A stretch of DNA of 64,000 nt from NCBI GenBank assembly GCA_900660155.1, contig CABFPE010000122.1, positions 910,088 to 974,087 of the forward strand, written 5' to 3'. A program made the position numbers and the translations under genes. How positions within the stretch are numbered: the stretch's first letter is position 1; each line of letters begins with the position of its first letter. Shown piece by piece: positions 57,321-64,000 of this stretch. Source of the stretch: Hofstenia miamia. Taxonomy: Eukaryota > Xenacoelomorpha > Acoela > Hofsteniidae. The notes under the pieces are model-generated. The model ran no database searches and was not told where the DNA came from. It saw nothing but the letters and a program-made list of their open reading frames with translations.

Positions 57321-59550
57321 TATGACTTATAAGAAAATTACAGTGAATAAAAATATAATCAAACTAGAATGATAGACGGTTATTGTTCAAAAAAATGAAC
57401 TTAGTATTTCAGCATTCAGCCAGAAATTTCTACATGCGCCGTGGATCTGTTGTGTGTGGTTAGTAGTAAACACCGCCTTCTATAACCAATGTTATTTATG
57501 TACGTGTATACCTCATATATCAGATGACATCAAAATTTTTCATTTGCTTATCACTATAGTTTATCAATTTAGAAAATACTTACAAAGCTCCTTCAAAACA
57601 AGAAAAAGCGAAGACTACAATGAGAGCTTCTGGAAGCATTAAAGACACATTAGTGCACAAAGATTTTAATTCTTCCTTGAAAAGTACTTTTCAATTTCTT
57701 GTTATTTGTTTACAAATTATTTGTAAAAGATTATTGTGATATATCATTGCCACTGATTAGTTTATGGTGGTATATTAATTTTTATAACACCTGCTAGATT
57801 TATAAATCATACTTTGTATCGATTTCATTCTAAGAAGTTCCAATACAATCGTGTTGGATCAACCACAAAGCACTTGTATAATATTTTTAATGTTTTGGCA
57901 TATCATAAGTGCTCTGTGAGCTAATTTAAGTTTTTGAATTGTAGTGTCCAAAGCTCATTATTTGATATCACTCTAGGAATGGATTTAGTATTGATGTGGT
58001 CATTAAGTGAAGTTGTTCTGGTGATGTTAATGTTGTATCCAATAAGTATTTGTTGCCCATCTTGCAAATTGATGTGTAGAAATTCATTTTACTTTTTGGA
58101 ACTAGTTGCAGCAGCCACAGTAAGGAGGATGGGGACATTTTCCTTAAAAAGTTAACCTTACTTGTTTTAGTAGGTTTTGACATTTTCAGTTTTTTAAAGT
58201 ATTGCTTTCAGTTTTAGAATACCTAATGTTAGCTATTTGCTTTTTAGTAGCTGTGTATATACATTTGGTGCCGGCTCAGACATCATTGTCCTCAAGGCCT
58301 CGGCATCGTTCTCAAAACACTATGATGTATTTTGAAATCTAGCAAACCAAATTTAAAAGTTTTTGTGTTGTAAAATTGAAAATTTTGAAAAAAAAATTTT
58401 TTTAAATTGGCTGTTAACATCAAATTTTCCACCCCTGTATATAGGATATCGATATCGTGTTGACAATGAACCGTTCTTGCGCATAATTTTTTTTCATAAA
58501 ATTATGTTTATTCCACTTAAAATACATAGCGGAGGCTACCATGTCGTAATGTAAAATACACTTCAAAATACTTTATTTAAAAGTAATTCTATAAACTAAA
58601 ATCTAAAATAATTGCTTACAAACGAAACGATCAAGATTTGCAGCAGAATAGTTATGTAGTTAAGTAACATGAAAATTTTGCGAATATTCTTTCCTGGTGT
58701 CACTCAAGTCAAAATAGTAGTTTTGGATGTCTTTTTTGACATTGCATTTTCGCTAAATTCGTATGACAGACAATTAAAGCTTTCTGATGCTTGTATAAGA
58801 AAAGACTTGGAAACATAGGTGTTTTTAATTTGCTCCAATTTAATCTACGTTTTTTGTCTCGAGTTGTATTTTAGTTTATCATTGATTCCATTAGGAAAAG
58901 CAACACCTTAACCAGATGTAACCAAAATATAGTATAAATATGTTAAGTGCAATACATATTTGGTTGGTTTTAGGATGCGAAATTGCTTATAAAAGTGGCT
59001 AACATGTGAGAACTTAGGTACCTTGGCAATAAGTCCAATTGCCCAGTTAGACAGTGTCAATATTTACTACACGGTGGAAGAATTAGATCATTAGTTTTTA
59101 TATAAGTTCGTGCTGCAGATTATAATAATCTAAGCTACCCGTAGGATTCATAATCAAGAGTGGCCTATTAATACAATAATTTTGAATATTTATCTTTTTC
59201 TTTCTTGTAAATGCATTAATCGTGTAAAGTAATTTTTAGTAAGAATTTTTAAGTGCATAAATTGGCTTTCTCTTTAGTTTTTAGTTTATGTGATTATTAT
59301 TAAATTTATTTCAGCTTCAAAATCGAAGAAGCGTCCTCAGCCTATTAAGCCTATAACCAATATAACTGATCTTTCACTCCACAGAAGCCAAGACATTGCG
59401 GATGCTGTGAACACATACCTCAAGCAGCATTTCCGGGATATTTCACCCATCGCTAGGTCTAACGAAGGCGGAAAGGTTAGGCACTCTCCACCTCCAACTA
59501 TTCAAGTCGAGATAAGTGAAGAAGTCAAACAGCAATTACAAGATTTGCAG
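41243..59550 (+). CDS. CEP162: CEP162-like centrosomal/ciliary protein, N-terminal 16 exons (partial gene)
   Basis: Exons: 41243-41329, 41425-41527, 41587-41649, 45705-45740, 45781-45832, 47518-47567, 48556-48753, 49161-49265, 49382-49546, 54921-55019, 55059-55166, 55558-55724, 55768-55807, 56559-56621, 57573-57683, 59315-59550. All join in phase with GT donors and AG acceptors, giving 561 codons with no stop. The TPWWSETQDDGF motif and the KQEFFKQIENTSADLDYG block match vertebrate CEP162 as I recall it. CEP162 binds microtubules at distal centriole ends and helps build the ciliary transition zone with CEP290. Vertebrate proteins are about 1400 residues, so the C-terminal coiled coils should lie beyond 64000. 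The last exon ends in EEVKQQLQDLQ, the likely start of that coil. I may have missed small exons in the 5.4-kb intron 9. Confidence 0.8.
42401..43134 (+). mobile_element. hAT MITE (CATAGTTCGAAAGTT family), in CEP162-like intron 3
   Basis: A 734-bp element. Ends CATAGTTCGAAAGTT and AACTCTCGAACTATG are inverted; 8-bp target duplications TGTAGCAG (42393-42400) and CGTAGCAG (43135-43142) agree at 7 of 8. Near both ends are repeated GTTCG / GAACTTTTAC motifs. The interior holds a GC-rich patch (about 42820-42990) unlike the rest. No transposase. Confidence 0.85.
43135..44455. other. intron sequence, nothing recognised
   Basis: Part of CEP162-like intron 3. A plus-strand open frame at 43869-44102 has no motif and no splice support. 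Confidence 0.4.
44464..45514 (+). mobile_element. hAT non-autonomous element (CAGTGATGTCCAGTT), with nested MITE
   Basis: Ends CAGTGATGTCCAGTTAAATAAT and its inverse ATTATTTAACTGGACATCAC(TG); 8-bp flanks GCAGTTAT and TCAATTAT agree at 6 of 8. The interior has an acidic minus-strand segment (SSNEESSEQYESNSDEENDD, about 44770-44870) that could be a transposase or unknown-gene scrap. The element lies in intron 3 of the CEP162-like gene and contains the MITE at 44937-45238. Confidence 0.8.
44937..45238 (+). mobile_element. hAT MITE (CAGGGTTTTCGAGT family) nested in another hAT element
   Basis: A 302-bp element. Ends CAGGGTTTTCGAGTCGAG and CACTCGAAAACTCTG are inverted; flanks CTTTACAC (44929-44936) and CTTTGCAT (45239-45246) agree at 6 of 8. 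The left end carries iterated CGAGT units. Same family as 24544-24898, but with TCGAG in place of TTGAG. Confidence 0.85.
45705..45832 (+). CDS. CEP162: CEP162-like exons 4-5 separated by a 40-nt intron
   Basis: Exon 4 (36 nt) reads TPISPIRTAEK; exon 5 (52 nt) reads LHQPKTTTFNDTINYK. The intron 45741-45780 is 40 nt, starts GTATTT and ends ATTTAG. Exon 5 leaves in phase 2, which fits exon 6 (1 + 48 + 1 nt). Such small exons rest on splice signals plus phase alone. Confidence 0.65.
45833..47517. other. CEP162-like intron 5, nothing recognised
   Basis: A 1.7-kb intron. Only a small tandem duplication of AACTAGCCAAGGAA (47270-47300) was noticed. Confidence 0.45.
47518..49546 (+). CDS. CEP162: CEP162-like exons 6-9 including the conserved EFF block
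   Basis: Exon 6 (50 nt) reads VQPPESTFGESLTFT. Exon 7 (198 nt) holds the most conserved block, DTLEEIADKQEFF then KQIENTSADLDYGLLNRQ, parallel to the vertebrate LEE...KEQFF...IDYSRLN region. Exons 8 and 9 are low-complexity Ser/Thr-rich (TKPTIVTTSILKNSPSK; EKLLAGDSDPIKTQPASA), as expected for the disordered N-terminal half. Donors are GTAATT, GTAAGA, GTATAC and GTAATT. Each of exons 7-9 is a multiple of three with phase-1 ends. Confidence 0.78.
49300..49333. repeat. (TA)n microsatellite in intron 8
   Basis: About 17 TA units, within the 116-nt intron between exons 8 and 9; it forms about 30 percent of that intron. Confidence 0.9.
49628..50652 (+). mobile_element. hAT element (TAGGGCTGAGAG family) with internal end duplication
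   Basis: Left end TAGGGCTGAGAGAAGTT, right end CTCTCAGCCCTG; perfect 8-bp target duplication AAGACTAT (49620-49627 and 50653-50660). Unusually, the left end with its flank (ATGGATTTTAAGACT... to ACGTGTG) is repeated inside at 50279-50345. No transposase is readable. GC-rich CCCGCCCCGCCC lies at 50246. In intron 9 of the CEP162-like gene. Confidence 0.82.
50661..52162. other. CEP162-like intron 9, nothing recognised
   Basis: Open frames near 51297-51642 on both strands overlap each other and lack motifs or phase-compatible splice sites. Confidence 0.4.
52163..53597. mobile_element. foldback element with repeat-built arms, split by a hAT MITE
   Basis: Left arm 52163-52275 plus 52667-52800 matches the reverse complement of about 53320-53597. 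Shared: CTAYACCTTTTTA, AATTTCAAATTAA, ATTAATCTG, GGCCATTCCATGTAAC, TATTGAAAAATAT and TTTCTTTGGCATCT-like blocks. The outer 100 bp of each arm is a degenerate tandem repeat of a unit like TTTGAATTAATTTGAAATTGA (about 20-25 bp). The centre (52830-53310) includes a GC-rich patch. The MITE at 52276-52666 interrupts the left arm. Target duplication not resolved. Confidence 0.75.
52276..52666 (+). mobile_element. hAT MITE (CAGACTTGTCAACGAGCC family) with GCTCG repeats
   Basis: A 391-bp element. Ends CAGACTTGTCAACGAGCC and GGCTCGTTGACAAGTCTG are inverted; perfect 8-bp target duplication GTCTATGG (52268-52275 and 52667-52674). Near both ends are runs of GCTCG (for example CTCGGCTCGGCTCGG at 52307). 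A single N at 52599 sits between two near-identical TGTATATCCAATAYTC strings. Confidence 0.93.
53598..54920. other. CEP162-like intron 9, nothing recognised
   Basis: AT-rich, no repeat ends or exons found by eye. Confidence 0.4.
54921..55807 (+). CDS. CEP162: CEP162-like exons 10-13
   Basis: Exon 10 reads MDLSWISNKTGNATAQEK, exon 11 TATQMNLLHDIYKQASES, exon 12 is acidic (SVDVDVIDDILQPKNDRG) and exon 13 is KQIPKSPS. The introns between 10 and 11 (39 nt) and between 12 and 13 (43 nt) are among the shortest in the window. Exon 12 has a weaker donor, GTTTTA, but leaves in phase 0 and exon 13 is open in phase 0. Exon 11's LLHDIYKQA may correspond to the short helical ALHQAY-type segment I recall from vertebrate CEP162; that is only a suggestion. 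Confidence 0.72.
56559..59550 (+). CDS. CEP162: CEP162-like exons 14-16, basic linker and start of coiled coil
   Basis: Exon 14 is basic (SASPHKNKTAKKKTINK). Exon 15 (57573-57683) reads KAPSKQEKAKTTMRASGS. Exon 16 (236 nt) starts after TTTATTTCAG and contains SLHRSQDIADAVNTYLKQHF and VEISEEVKQQLQDLQ, then a GTTAGC donor in phase 0. Lys-rich linkers followed by a coil fit the middle of CEP162. Downstream is a transposon-filled intron that is not closed within the window. Confidence 0.72.
57290..57317. repeat. (TA)n microsatellite in intron 14
   Basis: About 14 TA units in the intron between exons 14 and 15. Confidence 0.9.
57684..59314. other. CEP162-like intron 15, nothing recognised
   Basis: A 1.6-kb intron. 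Open frames on both strands near 57934-58183 mirror each other and have no motif. Confidence 0.4.
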
Positions 59551-59804
59551 GTTAGCTTTGCTCTTGAAAATCATTAAAGTCTAGTACTTTAAATTAAGCA
59601 TGATTTTATTGTTGAAAATTTTCTGGAAATTTCGAGACCATTATTTAGTGCAACCGTTTTCAAACGTCTTATCAGAGATGTTTCGTAGGTTAGTTTGCAG
59701 CAATTTGAATGTTGCAATCAATCGAGTTTAGCATTGCTCACAATTACAATATAACAACAGTACATTATATATCATAATCTTTACAGGAATGTTCTATATA
59801 TAGG

Positions 59805-60785
59805 ATTAGACGGAATGTTTTGACCGATTTTTGTTTTAACATGTTTTTTAACAAAAATAAAAGACAATTTTAAAAATATAATATATATTTGAACAAAAAA
59901 TAAACATTTTCAACCAAATTAATCAAAATAGTCACCATCACCATTCACACATCGTGTCCACCTTTCCGGTAGCATATTGATGCCTTTGGCAAAAAACCTA
60001 CATTCTTTGTTTTCAACCAGTCATTGACTGAATTAGTGACTTCATTAAAACTTGTAAAATTTGAACCTCATTGAACAGAAAAGGTAATAATCGCTGGGAG
60101 CAAGATCGGGAGAATATGGAGGATGAGGTTTAGTGGGCATGTTGAGTTCATGCAACTTCTCAATGGTGGCTTTCGCCGTGTGTGGCGTGCATTGTCTTGT
60201 AAGTGTTGAATACCATAATCATGTGAGTCTAGAGAACGTCTTCTCTCTGCTTGAATTCTCTCTTTTAAATCGTCCAATAAACCACAAGAAACGATGGATG
60301 TCATCGTTTGTCCTTTTTCAACGATTTTCCAATAAATAACACCTCGACTATCCCAGAAGAATATTGCTAATGACTTGTCAGATGTTAAGCTTCTAGTTAT
60401 ATTCTTGGTTATGGGAATATCTCCTTCAGCCCAGCACTTTGTCTGATTGTAAGTGCCTTCGTTCCTCTATACAATCCATGTCTCATCAATCTTGATAAGA
60501 AGTTGTTAGCTCTAAATTTGACAAGTAATTCTTGACATATTTGTACACGTATTTCTTTGTTTCCTTCACTGAGTGCGTGAGGTACCCATTTGCAACACAA
60601 GTAACGTAGGCCAATAATCTTCTGACTGTCAAGTGAATAAAGAATTATAGTAGTGTGACTGATTATTGATAATTATTGATAAATATTTTTATATTCTGTT
60701 ACTTCTGTTAAAATAATGCTAAAACAAAATGTTTAAAAAATGTTAAAACAAAAATTGTACAAAACTTTCCGTCTAACCGTCTAAT
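59805..60785 (-). mobile_element. mariner transposon, internally decayed
   Basis: Ends TTAGACGGAATGTTTTG and, inverted on the right, TTAGACGGAAAGTTTTG; the right end has an extra CCGTCTAA copy. The minus strand encodes WVPHALSEGNKEIRVQICQE (60590-60530), ITRSLTSDKSLAIFFWDSRG near 60400-60335 and PHPPYSPDLAPSDYYLF near 60125-60075, the mariner signature carrying the third Asp of the DD34D triad. The N-terminal DNA-binding half is missing and frames change several times, so it is dead. It lies in the last visible intron of the CEP162-like gene. Confidence 0.88.
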
Positions 60786-61945
60786 TTATCAACATGATTA
60801 AATATGCATCTTTCCTCAGTGAGCTATGAAGTGAAAAAACTACGTAAGCTGAATAGATCAAAATCTAAATGAGGATTTGTTTTTTAGTAAATTTAAAACA
60901 TACTACCAATTAAGATGTCAAAATCGTGTTTTCATAGAATGAGGTGAGTTGGGTTAGCTTTGCAATGGCGTCTGGCACATTTCCAACAGCTTGTGAAAAT
61001 TTATGGTTGATGTAATATTTTTCCTGGACAGGTCGTGAGTGGCATAAATAGTGACATACTGCATCACGCTGTTTATCTGTCTGACGTGCAATGGCTAAAT
61101 GAGTAGCTAAGGTGTCACGCCATAGTGTTGGTAAGAATCCTAGTCACATCTTCATTATTGTTACGATACCTCTTAAAATATTGCGTTAATTGATAATTGG
61201 AAATGTATTTATTATAAACAAGTAATGAACACCTTCATTGCAGTCAATTTCTTTCATTATTCGAATTTTTGAGCACCTGTAATAATTTTCTAATTTTTCG
61301 TTTCGTGTAATAGGTCTCAGGAATTGGTGCTGCAAAGTTAGATCGAATATTTTCAAAAGATGCTTTGAACAACAAAAACATTTTGTAACCATTTATTTAT
61401 TTAACCATGGTAGTCTGTTGGGCATAACATAAACATATAATTACAAATTAGGAAACTGGCAAAATGGTGAATCAGCTCGGAGATTAGTTAGAAAAGTCTT
61501 AAAGTTTTTCATAGTTGGGTATAAATTCACACATCCATCACGTAACAAGTTCAGGAGTTGGATGCAGAGTAGAAACGGGGATCTTCTAAATCGCTCTGTC
61601 GTGACATGGCGACGGTATAAAGCGACACATGGGACGTAGTTCATCCGGCGAAGATTATGGATACAGGTCTTCACTTCGGGGCGGTACTGCAGCAGAGCCG
61701 GGGGCAGAGTCTATGGCAAAATTTGAACGCAAAACAGGACAGACCGAAGTTCCGTCGGTAGGACAGAGTGTTCAGACTTAAGTCATTGTAGATTGTCTCT
61801 GGGGTGGTGTCAAGGGGGCCGAGATTGTTGATGATTCGCATGGCGCGACGCTGTAGAGTTTCTAGCTTGCGGGACAGCACAGGGCCAATGCCCGCCAGGA
61901 GGATAGATCCGTATTCAAGATGTGGTCGAATATAGGCCACATACA
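60725..61945. repeat. first copy of an exact direct duplication
   Basis: Identical by eye to 62780-64000, offset 2055 bp. It covers the right end of the mariner, the C-terminal part of the unknown ORF and most of the LINE E fragment. Confidence 0.9.
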
Positions 61946-62764
61946 GTTTTCGCAGGAGCAGACGCGGAAGAAAACGGCGCAACAGTCGAAGCACAAACAA
62001 TTCACGTGACACTGATAAGCAAATCTTTGATACATGGGCGGTAAATTTTAGGTCGTCCGAAAGAACAACACCTAGGTGGTTGTGAGTATGTACATATGGG
62101 ATAAAGCTGTTCATGAAGCAAATACCAGGCGGGTTAAATCTTGAATGAGGGCGTTTGATCAGCATTGCAACAGTCTTCTTGGGGTTGAAGCGCATGCCCC
62201 AGACATTGGCCCAGTTCGCGGCAATCTTGACATGTTAACTGGAAGCCGCAAATGGGCATCGCCATTTTTCTTTTCTTTATGCTGATGCACAGGAATTGTT
62301 ACAAATGTCGGCATTTTGTGGTTTTTAGAAACATATTGTTCAAATGATTCCACTGCATTCTTTAACTCAAACATTTGTATGTTGACTGGTACTCAAGCAC
62401 GATGCCTTGATACTAAATAGGAGAGTATTAGCAGCACGCAACAAATCATTTGTGACGTCTTCTTTTTTCAAAAGTAATAACTTCTCACTGAATTCTTCAG
62501 AATTTGAAATGTATTCACTGGCGATGGAGAGAGGCAGCATTTCATCGATTCTTGAAGATTTAACAAAACTTTCTTGTTCCTTGCGCTCTCTTTGATCGGA
62601 GTTTTGGACTTTAACAAGTCCTCCATTAAGATCATTTTGTCATTGGAACTTATTGCATCGCTTTTAAACAAAAAGTTTGAAAATTCTTCTCTCACAGACT
62701 TGATATAGCTTCGTGCTGACCCAGCACTTAATTTACTTTTTATAACATCTCGACTGAAACACAT
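60910..62764 (-). pseudogene. unknown ORF, broken, interrupted by a LINE
   Basis: N-terminal part 62764-62468 begins MCFSRDVIKSKLSAGSAR and is Ser/Lys-rich. Further pieces follow to about 62240 (NDLLRAANTLLFSIKAS; MPTFVTIPVHQHKEKKNG). After the LINE, the C-terminal part 61143-60910 reads LWRDTLATHLAIARQTDKQR, then CHYLCHSRPVQEKYYIN, then LTQLTSFYENTILTS and a stop. The C-terminal CHS...YY pattern resembles the ends of uncharacterised animal proteins related to tyrosine-recombinase-like transposon genes, but I cannot name it. The frame changes more than once. It is probably a transposon gene. Confidence 0.4.
61395..62240 (-). mobile_element. LINE (family E) 3' part, fairly fresh
   Basis: The minus strand reads KIAANWANVWGMRFNPKKT (62225-62170), then NHLGVVLSDDLKFTAHVSKI, RKLYVAYIRPHLEYGSILLA, KLETLQRRAMRIINNLG, then in a second frame (61674-61441) RHVTTERFRRSPFLLCIQL and a final stop. 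The GC content is higher than the surroundings and there is only one frame change (near 61675), so this is a recent 5'-truncated copy. A short 3' UTR ends in TTAAATAAATAAATGG at about 61395. CR1/Jockey-like RT end. It is inserted in the unknown ORF of 60910-62764. Confidence 0.87.
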
Positions 62765-62779
62765 TCATTGTTAAATTCN

Positions 62780-64000
62780 CAAAATGTTTAAAAAATGTTA
62801 AAACAAAAATTGTACAAAACTTTCCGTCTAACCGTCTAATTTATCAACATGATTAAATATGCATCTTTCCTCAGTGAGCTATGAAGTGAAAAAACTACGT
62901 AAGCTGAATAGATCAAAATCTAAATGAGGATTTGTTTTTTAGTAAATTTAAAACATACTACCAATTAAGATGTCAAAATCGTGTTTTCATAGAATGAGGT
63001 GAGTTGGGTTAGCTTTGCAATGGCGTCTGGCACATTTCCAACAGCTTGTGAAAATTTATGGTTGATGTAATATTTTTCCTGGACAGGTCGTGAGTGGCAT
63101 AAATAGTGACATACTGCATCACGCTGTTTATCTGTCTGACGTGCAATGGCTAAATGAGTAGCTAAGGTGTCACGCCATAGTGTTGGTAAGAATCCTAGTC
63201 ACATCTTCATTATTGTTACGATACCTCTTAAAATATTGCGTTAATTGATAATTGGAAATGTATTTATTATAAACAAGTAATGAACACCTTCATTGCAGTC
63301 AATTTCTTTCATTATTCGAATTTTTGAGCACCTGTAATAATTTTCTAATTTTTCGTTTCGTGTAATAGGTCTCAGGAATTGGTGCTGCAAAGTTAGATCG
63401 AATATTTTCAAAAGATGCTTTGAACAACAAAAACATTTTGTAACCATTTATTTATTTAACCATGGTAGTCTGTTGGGCATAACATAAACATATAATTACA
63501 AATTAGGAAACTGGCAAAATGGTGAATCAGCTCGGAGATTAGTTAGAAAAGTCTTAAAGTTTTTCATAGTTGGGTATAAATTCACACATCCATCACGTAA
63601 CAAGTTCAGGAGTTGGATGCAGAGTAGAAACGGGGATCTTCTAAATCGCTCTGTCGTGACATGGCGACGGTATAAAGCGACACATGGGACGTAGTTCATC
63701 CGGCGAAGATTATGGATACAGGTCTTCACTTCGGGGCGGTACTGCAGCAGAGCCGGGGGCAGAGTCTATGGCAAAATTTGAACGCAAAACAGGACAGACC
63801 GAAGTTCCGTCGGTAGGACAGAGTGTTCAGACTTAAGTCATTGTAGATTGTCTCTGGGGTGGTGTCAAGGGGGCCGAGATTGTTGATGATTCGCATGGCG
63901 CGACGCTGTAGAGTTTCTAGCTTGCGGGACAGCACAGGGCCAATGCCCGCCAGGAGGATAGATCCGTATTCAAGATGTGGTCGAATATAGGCCACATACA
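62780..64000. repeat. second copy of the exact direct duplication, runs to window end
   Basis: Begins directly after a single N at 62779 and in the middle of the mariner end. At least 1221 bp with no difference seen from 60725-61945. This suggests either a very recent tandem duplication or unmerged overlapping contigs. Confidence 0.9.
63450..64000 (-). mobile_element. LINE (family E), duplicate copy, cut by the window end
   Basis: The same RT C-terminal text as 61395-61945: MAYIRPHLEYGSILLAGIG (63995-63940), then RHVTTERFRRSPFLL in the second frame. Present because of the 2055-bp duplication. Confidence 0.87.

Overview
This is an AT-rich window from an animal nuclear genome. The evidence is spliced small exons with ordinary GT-AG introns, several decayed LINEs, Tc1/mariner and hAT DNA transposons with target-site duplications, and no operons or prokaryotic gene layout. 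I cannot name the species. Very short introns (39-59 nt) beside multi-kilobase transposon-filled introns recall flatworms and some other small-bodied invertebrates, but that is only a hint.

Layout. 1-15.7 kb is mostly unrecognised AT-rich DNA. It holds a candidate three-exon 3' end of a host gene on the minus strand (4301-4756), a mariner-derived MITE (6858-7233), a 196-bp near-perfect palindrome (8345-8540) and the 3' end of a LINE (about 10390-11180). 15.7-18.65 kb is a longer LINE with endonuclease and reverse transcriptase remnants. 20.1-26.1 kb is a transposon graveyard: a fossil retroelement whose RT and RNase H parts lie on opposite strands, a 581-bp miniature LTR element (TRIM) with two 190-bp LTRs and a 4-bp target duplication, a hAT transposase pseudogene, and a mariner carrying a hAT MITE. 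26.5-32.35 kb has a THAP-domain fragment and a 4.8-kb inverted repeat built from units of about 165 bp with an old LINE inside. 32.5-35.5 kb holds three LINE pieces and a 1000-N assembly gap. 35.5-41.2 kb is mostly unassigned, with two small LINE scraps.

The main gene starts at 41243 on the plus strand and runs beyond the last exon I can find (59550), and probably past the window end. I assembled 16 coding exons (1683 nt, 561 codons) in consistent phase. They contain a TPWW...DDGF motif and a KQEFF...LDYG block that match my memory of CEP162, a centriole and ciliary transition-zone protein. Only the N-terminal portion is in the window. Its introns are loaded with hAT elements (42401-43134, 44464-45514, 49628-50652, 52276-52666), a foldback element (52163-53597) and, in the last intron, a mariner, a LINE and an unknown broken ORF. 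Part of that last intron is repeated exactly, 2055 bp apart, beside a single N, so it may be an assembly artefact.

No search was run. Family names come from motifs read by eye, and exon boundaries from splice signals and phase.
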